Below, piece after piece: positions 26,399 to 35,489 of a DNA stretch of 64,000 nucleotides (the stretch's first letter is position 1; the number at the start of each line of letters is the position of its first letter). The DNA is from Clostridiales bacterium (GTDB lineage Bacteria > Bacillota > Clostridia > Saccharofermentanales > Saccharofermentanaceae). Where the stretch lies: NCBI GenBank assembly GCA_017552455.1, contig JAFZPX010000053.1:1-64000 (forward strand), read 5' to 3'. A program made the translations under genes and the position numbers. The notes under the pieces were generated by a model. The model worked only from the letters and a program-made list of their open reading frames with translations. It was not told the DNA's origin and made no database searches.

Positions 26399-27450
26399 AG
26401 AAACTTAGAAGCCTCTCTTACGATCTCATCTGCAAGGTCATTGATATCCTTGCCTGTAACGTTAAAGCCTGCAGCGCGCTTATGTCCGCCGCCGCCGTAT
26501 TTCTCGGCAAACTCTGAGCAGTCGAAGTCAGTCTTAGATCTTAAGTTCGCTCTGATCGTATTATCGCCTACTTCTCTTAACACGCATGAGAACTCAACTC
26601 CGCCGACATCGCGAAGCTTCTCAACTACACCTGCGAGCGCATCGTGACGTGCGTTGTACTGCTTAAACATATCAGCAGTAACTGCTGCTATCGCAAGTTT
26701 GCCGTCACAGCAGAATCTTGCCTGAGAGCATGCGGCATTAGATATGGCGAATTCCTCAGGTGTCTTAAGATCGAACAGGTTGTAGCACACTTCCGTTATA
26801 TCGCCGCCAAGTTCCATGAGTGCACCTGCAGCTTCAAGTGTCTCAGGCTTTGTATTCGAATAAGTAAATCTTCCGGTATCTGTAACGATTCCGGCCATGA
26901 TGCACTTAGCGGTTCTTACGTCAACGATCTCATTGACAGACTTACCCATAAGCTCGCTTATCTTAAGCACTGTATACCAGACCATCTCGCATGCAGATGA
27001 AGAACCAGGATCGATCCACTTCATCTCAGATGACAGATGTGATACTTCATGGTGATCGATGTCGAGGGCTTCATCGTAGATCTCGAAGATCTTACAGTTC
27101 TCTTCACCCATACGGTGACCTTCAGAACAGTCAACAGAGAAAGCAAGATCATAATGCTTTCCGTTAACCATCAGATCACCTTCGGCAAAACCCTCGGGCG
27201 GATAGAACAACAGATCCTCAACCTTAAGGAAATCCATATTATCGGGAAGTTCCTCAGGCATGCAGACCCATGCATTAACTCCAAGCATTCTAAGTACGGA
27301 CGTCACTGCACAGGATGATCCTATGCAGTCACCGTCAACGCTCCTGTGCGGGAACACAAGAGCAGCTCCGTCTGTCTTCTTAAGATCTTCAGCTTTCTCC
27401 AGAATGAGCTTCGCCATTCTGGAAGCACCTTCGCAATAACGCTCTTTCAT
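26395..27450 (-). CDS. nrnA: DHH family phosphoesterase (NrnA-type)
   Basis: With the ATG at 27450 (AAGGA seven bases upstream, five bases after the rbfA stop) the protein has 351 residues. A longer open frame reaches into rbfA and is rejected. DHH motifs are visible: PHRSVDGDCIGSS (a variant of the DHxDxD motif), FSVDCSEG, YDEALDIDHHEVS and the C-terminal DHHA1 part ending in GGGGHKRAAGF. NrnA proteins degrade short RNA (nanoRNA) and pAp. The position rbfA-nrnA-truB is typical of Firmicutes. Confidence 0.93.
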   Translation of the reverse strand: MKERYCEGASRMAKLILEKAEDLKKTDGAALVFPHRSVDGDCIGSSCAVTSVLRMLGVNAWVCMPEELPDNMDFLKVEDLLFYPPEGFAEGDLMVNGKHYDLAFSVDCSEGHRMGEENCKIFEIYDEALDIDHHEVSHLSSEMKWIDPGSSSACEMVWYTVLKISELMGKSVNEIVDVRTAKCIMAGIVTDTGRFTYSNTKPETLEAAGALMELGGDITEVCYNLFDLKTPEEFAISNAACSQARFCCDGKLAIAAVTADMFKQYNARHDALAGVVEKLRDVGGVEFSCVLREVGDNTIRANLRSKTDFDCSEFAEKYGGGGHKRAAGFNVTGKDINDLADEIVREASKFL

Positions 27451-27454
27451 GAAG

Positions 27455-27868
27455 TTATCCTTCTTCGTTTGTCTCGCTCTCGTCTTCTTCAGGAAGACCG
27501 AGTTCTTCCCTTCTTGCCTTGTCTTCAGCCTTGACCTTATCGATGATCGCATCCATTCTGGCTGCTTCATCAAGAGTATTGTCTATCTTGAAGTGAAGCT
27601 CGGGAGCAAGTCTTAAGTTGATCCTCTTGCACATCTGGAAACGAATGAAACCCGTGGCGCCTTCAATGGCGTCAAGGGCTTCCTTCTTATCCTGATCATT
27701 ACCAAATACGGAGATAAATACGGTCGCATGAGACAGGTCACGGGTCATCTTGACCTGCGTGACCGAAGTCAGCAGGGGGACCCTGGGGTCCTTCAGCTCA
27801 TTGCTGATGATATCCTGCATGACCTTTCTCATCTCATCGCCGACTATCTCGGCGCGATTCCTACGCAT
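27455..27868 (-). CDS. rbfA: Ribosome-binding factor A
   Basis: The 137-residue protein has the RbfA KH-like fold: R[25 protein letters not shown], then [21 protein letters not shown] and [17 protein letters not shown]. It helps 30S subunit maturation. It overlaps the 3' end of infB by 8 bases. Confidence 0.96.
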   Translation of the reverse strand: MRRNRAEIVGDEMRKVMQDIISNELKDPRVPLLTSVTQVKMTRDLSHATVFISVFGNDQDKKEALDAIEGATGFIRFQMCKRINLRLAPELHFKIDNTLDEAARMDAIIDKVKAEDKARREELGLPEEDESETNEEG

Positions 27869-30704
27869 CTCTTTCTACCTCTTGGCTTGTGAATGCTTCG
27901 ATAACGTCACCAACCTTGATGTCGTTGTAGTTTGCTACAGACAGACCGCACTCGAATCCGGAGTTAACCTCCTTAACGGAATCCTTGAGTCTCTGCAGTG
28001 AAGCAAGCTCACCTGTATGGATAACGATGTCGTTTCTAAGGATACGTACACCGCAGTTTCTGATGATCTTACCATCTGTTACATAACATCCGCCGATCGT
28101 ACCTACGCCAGACACCTTGAACAACTCACGGATCTCAGCGTGACCGAGTACAACTTCCTCGAATGTAGGAGCAAGCATACCCTTCATAGCCTTCTCGATA
28201 TCCTCAGTAGCCTTATAGATGACGTCGTAGAGTCTGATATCTACGCCGGCTTCCTTAGCCTTCTCTGTGATGATCGCATTAGGACGAACGTTAAAGCCGA
28301 TGATGATAGCGTTGGATACGTCAGCGAGAACGATATCGGACTCGTTGATGGCACCAACTGCACCGTGTACAACCTTAACACGTACTTCTTCGTTACTGAG
28401 CTTCTCGAAGGACTGTGTAACAGCCTCAACGGAACCCTGGATGTCAGCTTTAACAATGAGGTTGAGATCCTTAACGTTACCCTCAGCCATCTGAGCTGCG
28501 AGATTCTCAAGAGACATTCTGGAGCTCTTTCTGATCTTCTCCTCACGCTGCTTGATCTTTCTCTTCTCAACGAGCTGTCTTGCCATCTTCTCGTCCTTAA
28601 CTGCATAGAGGACCTCACCTGCAGAAGGAACTTCAGGAAGACCCAAGATCTCACAAGGAATGGAAGGGCCGGCCTTCTTAAGAACTTCACCCTTATCGTC
28701 GTACATAGCTCTGATGTTACCGATCATAGCGCCGCAGACAACGGAGTCACCCTGCTTCAGAGTACCTCTCTGAACGAGTACTGTAGCTACAGGACCTCTG
28801 GACTTATCGAGCTGTGCCTCGATAACTGTACCCTTAGCCTGTCTCTTAGGATCTGCCTTGAGCTCGAGTACGTCTGCTACGAGAAGAACATTCTCGAGGA
28901 GGTCATCAATACCCTCACCCTTCTTAGCGGATACGGGAACCATGATCGTGGAACCGCCCCACTCCTCAGGGATGAGCTCGTACTGTGTCAATTCCTGCTT
29001 AACCTTATCAGGGTTAGCACCGGGCTTATCAATCTTGTTGATAGCAACTACGATCTCTGTACCTGCTGCCTTAGCGTGGTTGATAGCCTCGATTGTCTGA
29101 GGCATGACACCGTCATCAGCAGCAACAACAAGGATCGCGATATCCGTTACCTGAGCACCACGTGCTCTCATCGTTGTGAACGCTTCGTGACCAGGCGTAT
29201 CAAGGAATGTGATCTGTCTGCCCTTAACTCTTACAGTGTAAGCACCTATCTTCTGTGTGATACCACCGGCCTCGCCTGAAGCAACGGAAGATGCTCTGAT
29301 CTTATCGAGCAATGAAGTCTTACCGTGGTCAACGTGACCCATAACAACGACAACAGGAGGTCTTGTCTCCATGTTCTCTGTTACGAGTGTATCGTCATCA
29401 TCAAAGAGGATATCCTCCTCTGTCTTCTCCTCAAGGAGTGTCGCATTGATGCCGAAGCCGTCAGCGAGCAGGCAAGCAGTATCGAAGTCGAGCTCCTGGT
29501 TGATAGTAGCCATAACGCCGAGCTTGACCATGAGCTCCTTGATAACATCAGAAGACTTCTTGCCGATACCCTCAGCGAAGTCCTTTACAGTGATGAAAGG
29601 AGGAATCTGGATATCAGTGATGGCCTGAATCTCAGCTGCAGACTCCTCGTAGGAGTTCTTCTTCTTTTTCTTTCTGCCGTATGAATAATCATCATACTCG
29701 TCGTCACCTGTGGACATACGGCCGTTGAACTGACCGCCTCTGTTCTTCAGGCGTCTGTCGTTATTGCCGCCCTGTCTGTCGCGGTCTCTGTCGTCATGCT
29801 TCTTATCGAAAGCTGACTTCTCTGCATAAGAAGATCTGCTCTTCTTGATCTCTTCCATGGGTGCATCAGACTTCGGCTTGGAAGGTCTTCTTGCAGCAGG
29901 ATGTGCATTGCCGCCTTCCTCATCCTTATCCTTAGCGAAACCTCCTGCAGGTCTTCCGGGACCGCCTGCTCTGTTAAAGCCGCCGCCCTGACCCTGAGGC
30001 CTCGGTCCTCTGCCGGGACCGCCTGCTCTGTTGTAGCCGCCGCCCTGATATCCGCCGTTCCTGTTTCCGTATCTCTTCTCAGGAATGATGGTGGATGTTC
30101 TTACAGTCTCAGGCATAGCAACAACTGCAGATGAGATCTTTGTTCTGTCGATTGAAGGAGCTGCCTCTGCCTTGGGTTCAGCCTTAGGTTCCTCCTTAGG
30201 CTCTTCCTTCTTCGGCTCAGCCTTAGGCTCTTCAGCCTTAACTTCAGGCTCAGCAGGCTTCTGCTCAGCTGCTTCTTCTGTCTTCTTGGAAGACTTCTTT
30301 GTTGTCTTCTTCTCCTCTGCAGGCTCAGCAGCAGGAGCTTCAGCTGCAGGTTCTTCAGCAGCCTTCTTTGCTCTTGTTGTCTTCTTAGGCTTCTCTTCAG
30401 CAGGAGTCTCCTCAGCATCAGCCTTCTTAGCCTTTGTTGTCTTCTTGGGAGCCTCCTCTTCTGTTGCCTTAGCAGCAGTCTTGGAAGCAGCTGCCTTAGT
30501 CGTCTTCTTGGGAGCCTCAGCAGCAGGCTCTTCAACCTTGACTGCTTCAGCAGCCTTGGGAGCCTCTTTCTCTATGGTTTTCGCTGCTTCAGCCTCAGGA
30601 TCCGCCTTCTTCTTATGAACGCGTCTTACCTTGAGCTCTTTGGTACCCGAGACACCTTTGCTCGCCACCTGCAGCTTCTTATCCTTCTCGGAATTCTCAC
30701 TCAT
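27861..30704 (-). CDS. infB: Translation initiation factor IF-2
   Basis: The 947-residue protein is long because of a disordered N-terminal 360 residues: first Ala/Lys/Glu-rich, then Gly/Arg-rich RGG-like segments ([17 protein letters not shown]). The IF-2 N domain follows, then the GTPase domain with [17 protein letters not shown] (around residue 455), DTPGHEAF and NKIDKP, and the C-terminal domains to ETIEAF-like [10 protein letters not shown]. It brings initiator tRNA to the 30S subunit. It is part of the rimP-nusA operon. Confidence 0.98.
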   Translation of the reverse strand: MSENSEKDKKLQVASKGVSGTKELKVRRVHKKKADPEAEAAKTIEKEAPKAAEAVKVEEPAAEAPKKTTKAAASKTAAKATEEEAPKKTTKAKKADAEETPAEEKPKKTTRAKKAAEEPAAEAPAAEPAEEKKTTKKSSKKTEEAAEQKPAEPEVKAEEPKAEPKKEEPKEEPKAEPKAEAAPSIDRTKISSAVVAMPETVRTSTIIPEKRYGNRNGGYQGGGYNRAGGPGRGPRPQGQGGGFNRAGGPGRPAGGFAKDKDEEGGNAHPAARRPSKPKSDAPMEEIKKSRSSYAEKSAFDKKHDDRDRDRQGGNNDRRLKNRGGQFNGRMSTGDDEYDDYSYGRKKKKKNSYEESAAEIQAITDIQIPPFITVKDFAEGIGKKSSDVIKELMVKLGVMATINQELDFDTACLLADGFGINATLLEEKTEEDILFDDDDTLVTENMETRPPVVVVMGHVDHGKTSLLDKIRASSVASGEAGGITQKIGAYTVRVKGRQITFLDTPGHEAFTTMRARGAQVTDIAILVVAADDGVMPQTIEAINHAKAAGTEIVVAINKIDKPGANPDKVKQELTQYELIPEEWGGSTIMVPVSAKKGEGIDDLLENVLLVADVLELKADPKRQAKGTVIEAQLDKSRGPVATVLVQRGTLKQGDSVVCGAMIGNIRAMYDDKGEVLKKAGPSIPCEILGLPEVPSAGEVLYAVKDEKMARQLVEKRKIKQREEKIRKSSRMSLENLAAQMAEGNVKDLNLIVKADIQGSVEAVTQSFEKLSNEEVRVKVVHGAVGAINESDIVLADVSNAIIIGFNVRPNAIITEKAKEAGVDIRLYDVIYKATEDIEKAMKGMLAPTFEEVVLGHAEIRELFKVSGVGTIGGCYVTDGKIIRNCGVRILRNDIVIHTGELASLQRLKDSVKEVNSGFECGLSVANYNDIKVGDVIEAFTSQEVERDA

Positions 30705-30722
30705 TAATGAATCTCCTCCTAA

Positions 30723-31046
30723 TTAATCTTCCTTGGAAAGCATCGCGGAGAGTTTACCCGCGAACCCCTCGTCCGTTATCGCTACTACAGCTCTGTCAGG
30801 TTTGCCTATGGCTCTCCCCAACTGTTCCTTCGTAGCGAAACTGTATGCATCCGGCATGTCGATATTGTTCTTGCTTCCTATATCAAGCAGCTGCGAGAGC
30901 GTATTTCTTGATATGTCAGTCGACAGGATGAGCAGCTTGACGTTACCCTTGCGGATAGCGGCCTCCACCTGGTCAAAACCAGACGTGACCTTACCGGCCT
31001 TAGCTGCCAGTCCCAGAAATCTTAAGATGTTCAGTTCGTCTGACAA
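30723..31046 (-). CDS. ylxQ: L7Ae-family ribosomal/RNA-binding protein YlxQ
   Basis: The 107-residue protein has the L7Ae/L30e fold pattern: LRFLGLAAKAGKVTSGFDQVEAAI and VKLLILSTDISRNT. It presumably binds kink-turn RNA. It overlaps ylxR by 16 bases and lies 18 bases ahead of infB, the standard position. Confidence 0.93.
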   Translation of the reverse strand: MSDELNILRFLGLAAKAGKVTSGFDQVEAAIRKGNVKLLILSTDISRNTLSQLLDIGSKNNIDMPDAYSFATKEQLGRAIGKPDRAVVAITDEGFAGKLSAMLSKED

Positions 31047-31318
31047 AGCTTCAATATCTCCTCGGAGAGCTTAGTAAGCTCCTCCTCACTCATCTGAGCG
31101 TTCAGGCCTCTCGATATGCGATGTGCCTTAAGCTCAGTCTTGATACACTTCTCATCTTTGCAAAGATACGCGCCTCTTCCCGGGAGCTTCCCTGTCGGGT
31201 CTACCGTTAAAGTGCCGTCATCCTTCAAAGTCACGCGGACAAGATCCTTCTTGTCGCGTCTCGTTCTGCAGGATACACACATCCTTTGGGGCTGCTTCTT
31301 AGGTGCGGGGTTCGTCAT
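31031..31318 (-). CDS. ylxR: YlxR (DUF448) RNA-binding protein
   Basis: The 95-residue protein shows the YlxR signature CVSCRTRRDKKDLVRV near the N-terminus and the basic loop GRGAYLCKDEKCI. Family members are nucleoid- or RNA-associated regulators encoded after nusA. It overlaps nusA by 4 bases. Confidence 0.94.
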   Translation of the reverse strand: MTNPAPKKQPQRMCVSCRTRRDKKDLVRVTLKDDGTLTVDPTGKLPGRGAYLCKDEKCIKTELKAHRISRGLNAQMSEEELTKLSEEILKLCQTN

Positions 31319-32496
31319 GCTTCTGACTGCTCTCCCTCGCCCTGTGCTGCCTCGTCTTCCTGCTCAGCTACCATGAACTTATCAATAACAGATCTTGTAG
31401 CCTCGGATGCATCCTCGGACTCTCTCTTGATGTCAATCTTATAACCTGTAAGGTGAGCAGCAAGTCTTACGTTCTGACCGGATCTGCCGATAGCGAGATT
31501 GAACTGCTGATCAGGAACGATAACCTTAGCGTAACGCTCAACGTGACCGTCTTCCTTAGTTGTGATCTCTGTATCGACTCTTACTGCCTTAGCAGGCTGG
31601 AGTGCTTCACTTATGAACAGAGCAGGATCCTCGTTCCAATCGATGATATCGATCTTCTCGCCGCCCAACTCATTCATGATAGTCTGAACACGCTGACCTC
31701 TGGGACCTACGCAGGAACCCTTAGCATCGATGTTCTCGTCTCTTGAATAAACAGCAACCTTGGATCTGGATCCGGGCTCTCTTGTGATGCCCTTAATGAT
31801 AACTTCACCGGACTTGATCTCAGGAATCTCAAGTTCGAAGAGCTTCTCAACGAGCTCAGGAACTGTTCTTGAGATTGTGATAGAAGGACGGTCATTGTGC
31901 TCTTCTACTCGGAGTACGAGGAACTTCATTGTTCTGTTTGTATCGTAGTTCTCGCCTCTCATCTGGTGATTTCTGGGAAGGACTGCCTCAGCGTGTCCAA
32001 TGTCAACGTATACGCTTCTTGCATCCTTACGTACGATAGTACCTGTTGTAAGCTCGCCGATCTTGCCGGAGAACTCCTCGGAGATTCTCTTGTGCTCAGC
32101 AGATCTTACCTTCTGTGAGATAGCACTCTTGGCAGCTGTAGCAGCAAGTCTTCCGAGATCCTTAACATCGAGACCGTACTCAAGCGAGTCACCGAGCTCT
32201 ACATCAGGATCTGCAGCCTGTGCTTCTTCGAGAGAAACTTCGTTAGTGGGATCTTCAACCTCATCAACGACTTCCTTGAGCTGGTATACGTAGATCTCAC
32301 CTGTCTCGCGGTCGATCTCAGCTTCAACAGTCTCGATGATACCGCCACTAAACTCACGTCTGTAAGCTGTAACGATACCGTCTTCTACAGCCTTGATAAG
32401 CTCTTCCTCGTCAATGCCCCTTTCCTTCGCGAGCATCTTGATCGCGTCAAGAACGCTATCCTGAGGCTCCTCGTTAGTTTCCTTCTTCTTTGCCAT
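31315..32496 (-). CDS. nusA: Transcription termination/antitermination protein NusA
   Basis: With the ATG at 32496, behind a perfect GGAGGT, the protein has 393 residues. A TTG five codons earlier lies within that site and is rejected. It contains the N-terminal polymerase-binding domain, an S1 domain (GTIVRKDARSVYVDIGHAEAVLP) and two KH domains (DAKGSCVGPRGQRVQTIMNEL and LAIGRSGQNVRLAAHLTG). The acidic C-terminus is short, as in Firmicutes, and lacks the E. coli-type AR repeats. Confidence 0.97.
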   Translation of the reverse strand: MAKKKETNEEPQDSVLDAIKMLAKERGIDEEELIKAVEDGIVTAYRREFSGGIIETVEAEIDRETGEIYVYQLKEVVDEVEDPTNEVSLEEAQAADPDVELGDSLEYGLDVKDLGRLAATAAKSAISQKVRSAEHKRISEEFSGKIGELTTGTIVRKDARSVYVDIGHAEAVLPRNHQMRGENYDTNRTMKFLVLRVEEHNDRPSITISRTVPELVEKLFELEIPEIKSGEVIIKGITREPGSRSKVAVYSRDENIDAKGSCVGPRGQRVQTIMNELGGEKIDIIDWNEDPALFISEALQPAKAVRVDTEITTKEDGHVERYAKVIVPDQQFNLAIGRSGQNVRLAAHLTGYKIDIKRESEDASEATRSVIDKFMVAEQEDEAAQGEGEQSEA

Positions 32497-32514
32497 TATA
32501 ATTACCTCCAAAAA

Positions 32515-32982
32515 TTAAAAATCAATGTGTCTTATAGCCTTGCTTATATCCGTTAACGTAAGCTCGGCCTGTGTGCCGTCGTCCTTCTCGAAAAGGACTT
32601 TATCGTCATGAGCAGAAACTATCGTGCCCGTGAACTTCTTAGATCCCGTCTCGTCTGCCTTAAAGAGGCTTACATCAATCTTCTCGCCTTCGTACCTTAC
32701 GTAATCCGAGATGTCGTCGAGAGGTCTTGTTAATCCCGGCGAGCTTACCTCGAAGTAATCCGCATCGCACTTGAGCTTCTCGTCAAATATCGGATCGATG
32801 ACTTTGCTGAATGCTTCGCAGTCGTCGATCGATATACCGCCCTTGCGATCGATGAAGAGCCTTAGGAACATATCCTGCCCTTCCTTCTTGTACTCGGCGT
32901 CTACGAGATCAAAACCCATCTTCTCCGCTTCGGGCTTAGCGATGTCGTAAGCTTCCTGCGCGGTCTTTGATCTTTTTGCCAT
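32515..32982 (-). CDS. rimP: Ribosome maturation factor RimP
   Basis: With the ATG at 32982 (AAGGAGG upstream) the protein has 155 residues; an ATG five codons earlier overlaps the ribosome-binding site and is not chosen. RimP features are ISIDDCEAFSKVIDPIFDE, YFEVSSPGLTRPL and the C-terminal Sm-like barrel. It is the first gene of the rimP-nusA-ylxR-ylxQ-infB-rbfA-nrnA-truB-ribF operon. Two hairpin terminators lie just upstream. Confidence 0.96.
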   Translation of the reverse strand: MAKRSKTAQEAYDIAKPEAEKMGFDLVDAEYKKEGQDMFLRLFIDRKGGISIDDCEAFSKVIDPIFDEKLKCDADYFEVSSPGLTRPLDDISDYVRYEGEKIDVSLFKADETGSKKFTGTIVSAHDDKVLFEKDDGTQAELTLTDISKAIRHIDF

Positions 32983-33005
32983 CCGATCCTCCTTCATAAG
33001 TTTTT

Positions 33006-33037
33006 GTAAAAGAAAAACGAGCTTTCACAAGCTCGTT
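33006..33037 (-). terminator. Hairpin with T-run in the rimP leader region
   Basis: A nine-base-pair stem (AACGAGCTT, loop GTGA, AAGCTCGTT) is followed on the minus strand by TTTCTTTTAC. It is only 24 bases ahead of the rimP ATG, so it is either a backup terminator or a leader attenuator of the nusA operon. Confidence 0.7.
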
Positions 33038-33070
33038 CACACAAAAAGATATCTGAACGCAAATATATTA

Positions 33071-33101
33071 ACATAAGAAAACGGGCTCTTTCAAGCCCGT
33101 T
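33071..33101 (-). terminator. Terminator of the P-loop protein gene
   Basis: An eight-base-pair stem (AACGGGCT, loop TGAAAG, AGCCCGTT) is followed on the minus strand by TTCTTATGTT. It is 27 bases after the stop of the gene at 33128 and precedes a second, similar hairpin. Confidence 0.7.
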
Positions 33102-33127
33102 CCTTATTATTTAATTATAAAAGACTC

Positions 33128-33535
33128 TTAGACGTAAGCCTTAACCGCTTCGGGAAGGTCATCTACCTTGCCGCTGAGGATGATCGTAACCGTAACCGGT
33201 GTATCCTTGAGGAAAGCATCAAGCTTTGTGATAAAGCTCTCGAGAGCAGCCATATCACTCTCATTTGCTACCTTGAAGATACTGTCGATATAGATGTGAG
33301 TAAGATCATAATCCTTAGAGCAGATACCGCCGATAAAAGCTAAGAGCTGGTCAAAACCCTCAACAGGGTATTCTTTCATATTAACGAGTCTTACGTTGGG
33401 CTTAAGAAGCTGATCGAGTCTGCTGCCTCTCTCAATGCAGACAATGTTGTTATCCTGTCTTGCAACTGTGTTGATATCATCAACAAGCTTAGCTGTCTTT
33501 CCTGAACCCTTTTCACCCGCAATAATCTTGATCAT
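33128..33535 (-). CDS. Small P-loop NTPase-like protein, unknown function
   Basis: The ATG at 33535 is chosen because AAGGAG lies ahead of it; the upstream ATG is inside the leader. The 135-residue protein has Walker A GEKGSGKTAKL at residues 7-17 and a Walker-B-like LTHIYIDSI at about 80-88. Length and layout match small ATPase-like proteins seen alone in many clostridia, with no known partner. It is a single-gene unit ended by a hairpin terminator. Confidence 0.8.
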   Translation of the reverse strand: MIKIIAGEKGSGKTAKLVDDINTVARQDNNIVCIERGSRLDQLLKPNVRLVNMKEYPVEGFDQLLAFIGGICSKDYDLTHIYIDSIFKVANESDMAALESFITKLDAFLKDTPVTVTIILSGKVDDLPEAVKAYV

Positions 33536-33661
33536 ATTGGCATCTCCTTGCAATGTTACTATTGTCCGTTGCCGGATAAATATATTTTAGAATAATTGCA
33601 CTTTTTTTTGAATAGATAAAAGTTAATAATGTGCTAATAATTCAAAAATGCCACATCTGAT

Positions 33662-33688
33662 AAGGACTCCCCTGATCGGGGAGTCCTT
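33662..33688 (-). terminator. Inverted repeat, probable terminator of the ArsR gene
   Basis: A perfect eleven-base-pair inverted repeat (AAGGACTCCCC / GGGGAGTCCTT, five-base loop) lies ten bases past the ArsR stop. The T-run after it is weak; a T5 appears some 17 bases later. Confidence 0.5.
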
Positions 33689-33698
33689 GTTCAACTGA

Positions 33699-34070
33699 CT
33701 ATTTCTTCTTTTTCTTGTCTTTCTTCTTCTTTTTGTCCTTCTTCTTCTCACGGCGGACAGGCTCTTCAGTCTTAACCGCAGGAGCAGATGTGTCAGAACA
33801 CAAAGCATCAAGAACTTTCTTAAGTTCGTTGACAGCAGGCTTATTGATACTGTACTGCATGAACCTTCCGGTCTTCTTCGCAGTGACGAGTTCATTCTCG
33901 ACAAGCACGCTCATGTGATGGGACAAAGTCGGCTGAGTGATATCAAAATGCTCAAGGATATCACTTGCACAGCATGTTCCTGCCGCGCTTATTATCATCA
34001 GGATATCCAGACGCATAGGTTCAGAAAGAACCGTCAGCCTTGTGGCGAGATTATCTATCTTGCCAGCCAT
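33699..34070 (-). CDS. ArsR-family regulator with poly-Lys C-terminal tail
   Basis: The ATG at 34070 overlaps the stop of the DUF4004 gene (TAATG), which decides the start over a longer frame. The 123-residue protein is an ArsR-type winged helix: SEPMRLDILMIISAAGTCCASDILEHF, then TQPTLSHHMSVLVENELVTAKKTGRFMQYS. The CC pair sits where metal-sensing ArsR proteins carry their cysteines, but the canonical CVCDL is not kept. The last 20 residues are almost all Lys and Asp. It is coupled to a MerR-like DUF4004 protein. Confidence 0.88.
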   Translation of the reverse strand: MAGKIDNLATRLTVLSEPMRLDILMIISAAGTCCASDILEHFDITQPTLSHHMSVLVENELVTAKKTGRFMQYSINKPAVNELKKVLDALCSDTSAPAVKTEEPVRREKKKDKKKKKDKKKKK

Positions 34071-34696
34071 TATGCGATCAACCTGTTCTTCAAAGCGGAC
34101 TCGAACTCTACGAGGTTGGCACAAGCAATGATCTCTGTGCTGTCCTCGAGGAGGATGTCCTCATCTCCCTTAACAAGAACTGTCATAGGAACGCCCATCT
34201 TACGAAGGAGGATTAGCTGATAATCCTTGGAAGCCTCACGGGACAGATACTTGCAAAGAAGTCTTAATACCTGCTTAGCGTCTTCAAGATAGAAGCCTGA
34301 AAGCTTCATCAGGTGATCTACAACGTACATAGAGAATACATCGTTGAAGTCGAGCTTATCCTTCATGGGGAAGATGCTTGTGAAAGCAGTTACTGCAAGC
34401 TTGCTTACGATATTAAGGTCTGTAAAGTCCTTCAAAGGAATCTTGAAGCTCTTAACATTAGCAGAGAAAAGTTCCTGCATCTGCTCTACAGTCAGCTCGC
34501 TCTTGAGTTCCTTAATGCGCTCGATTCTTGTAATGACCTTCTCGCGCGGCAGATATGTCGCCTGACCGATATCCGTAGCCTTGTGGATAAACCAACTCTC
34601 AGGGATCAATCCCAATCTCTTCCATCTGTAGAGTGTTCCGTAAGAAATATGAGTGACCCTCAGAAGATCTTTCTTCGAGATAAGTACTTCTTCCAT
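34070..34696 (-). CDS. DUF4004 (YhbD-like) MerR-type helix-turn-helix protein
   Basis: The 208-residue protein starts MEEVLISKKDLLRVTHISYG, with TLYRWKRLGLIPESWFIHK; this matches the YhbD/DUF4004 family, which has a MerR-like DNA-binding head. The C-terminal 130 residues are helical and unassigned. In Bacillus the relative is encoded with bactofilins, but none is seen here; instead an ArsR regulator follows with a TAATG overlap. GAGGAAG precedes the ATG. A GTAACAATGTTAC palindrome lies in its promoter. Confidence 0.85.
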   Translation of the reverse strand: MEEVLISKKDLLRVTHISYGTLYRWKRLGLIPESWFIHKATDIGQATYLPREKVITRIERIKELKSELTVEQMQELFSANVKSFKIPLKDFTDLNIVSKLAVTAFTSIFPMKDKLDFNDVFSMYVVDHLMKLSGFYLEDAKQVLRLLCKYLSREASKDYQLILLRKMGVPMTVLVKGDEDILLEDSTEIIACANLVEFESALKNRLIA

Positions 34697-34730
34697 AGCG
34701 ACACTTCCTCACTTTCATCTTGATAAGACT

Positions 34731-34751
34731 ATTCTAGGGTAACAATGTTAC
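34731..34751 (-). promoter_or_regulatory. Putative promoter/operator of the DUF4004-ArsR operon
   Basis: TAGAAT (-10 type, complement at 34731-34736) is followed upstream by the palindrome GTAACA-A-TGTTAC at 34739-34751. That places the palindrome between -10 and -35, the usual binding site of MerR-type regulators. Autoregulation is inference. Confidence 0.4.
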
Positions 34752-34783
34752 AAAGAAGTGGCATCGCGGTGTTTTAACAGATA

Positions 34784-34815
34784 CAAAAAAGGACCGCAGG
34801 CAGTCCCGCGGTCCT
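34784..34815 (-). terminator. Terminator of the gene at 34839
   Basis: On the minus strand AGGACCGC and GCGGTCCT pair around a ten-base loop, followed directly by TTTTTTGT. Confidence 0.8.
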
Positions 34816-34838
34816 CAAATAATCAATTGTAAGCCGTA

Positions 34839-35432
34839 TCAGTATCCGAACGCGCTGGCCAGATCTGAGAAGAACTGCTCGAACGGCCAGATGTAGTCTG
34901 CGATACTCTGACCCATAACCAGAGTGATCACAAGCGCGAATACCAGCATAACGATAAAGAATATGAGATACCAAGCAAGAAGAGCTCTTGCGAAGTTCTT
35001 AAAGTTCTTATTACGAGGGATCAGTGCGAAGAGTATTGTAAAGACGACACCGATTACAGGAAGTGCACACAGAAGACCGCACCAGAAGAATACTCCTGTA
35101 GTAACCGGTCTGTAGTCCTTGGGACACTGCTCGATCTTAGCCTGGAACTCGGCAGCCTGCTTAGCCTTCTTATCTATCTTGGCCTGCTTCTTAGCCTGTT
35201 CCTTCTCAGCCTTCTTGATCGCCTTCTGCTCTGCTGCGATCCTGTCCTGTGCTGACTTATCAACAACTGCGGGAGCAGCTGCTGCAGCCTTCACTTCTTC
35301 TGGGACCTCTACCTTAACTTCTGACTTAGGCTCCGCAGGTACGACCAAAGGAGATGACTCCTTGATCTGATCAGGTGTGGGAGCATTCTTTATCTCATCA
35401 ACAAGCGCCTTGCCGTTCTCTTTATCCGCCAT
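34839..35432 (-). CDS. Membrane protein with charged N-terminal region, unknown function
   Basis: Of 197 residues, the first 100 are disordered and charged, with a Lys/Ala/Gln coiled-coil-like stretch (AIKKAEKEQAKKQAKIDKK). Two membrane helices follow (about 112-134 and 146-170), then a short tail that ends in a third weakly hydrophobic stretch. AGGAGG precedes the ATG. It has its own terminator. No family is recognised; the two-helix end resembles small PspC-like or DUF4190-like membrane proteins only in size. Confidence 0.75.
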   Translation of the reverse strand: MADKENGKALVDEIKNAPTPDQIKESSPLVVPAEPKSEVKVEVPEEVKAAAAAPAVVDKSAQDRIAAEQKAIKKAEKEQAKKQAKIDKKAKQAAEFQAKIEQCPKDYRPVTTGVFFWCGLLCALPVIGVVFTILFALIPRNKNFKNFARALLAWYLIFFIVMLVFALVITLVMGQSIADYIWPFEQFFSDLASAFGY

Positions 35433-35489
35433 AAACGCATCCTCCTAAATTTTCCTTGATTATATCACTAAGTAAACCGGTCGGCACGT

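Noticed and set aside
27451-27573. N-terminal extension of NrnA into rbfA
   Set aside because: Basic nonsense sequence from the rbfA coding region; ATG at 27450 has AAGGA upstream.
28017-29279. Plus-strand open frame of 420 codons opposite infB
   Set aside because: Antisense shadow of infB codon structure; its protein has no recognisable domain and its start has no ribosome site.
30085-30618. Plus-strand frame of 177 codons rich in Ala, Ser and Phe
   Set aside because: Antisense of the low-complexity IF-2 N-terminus.
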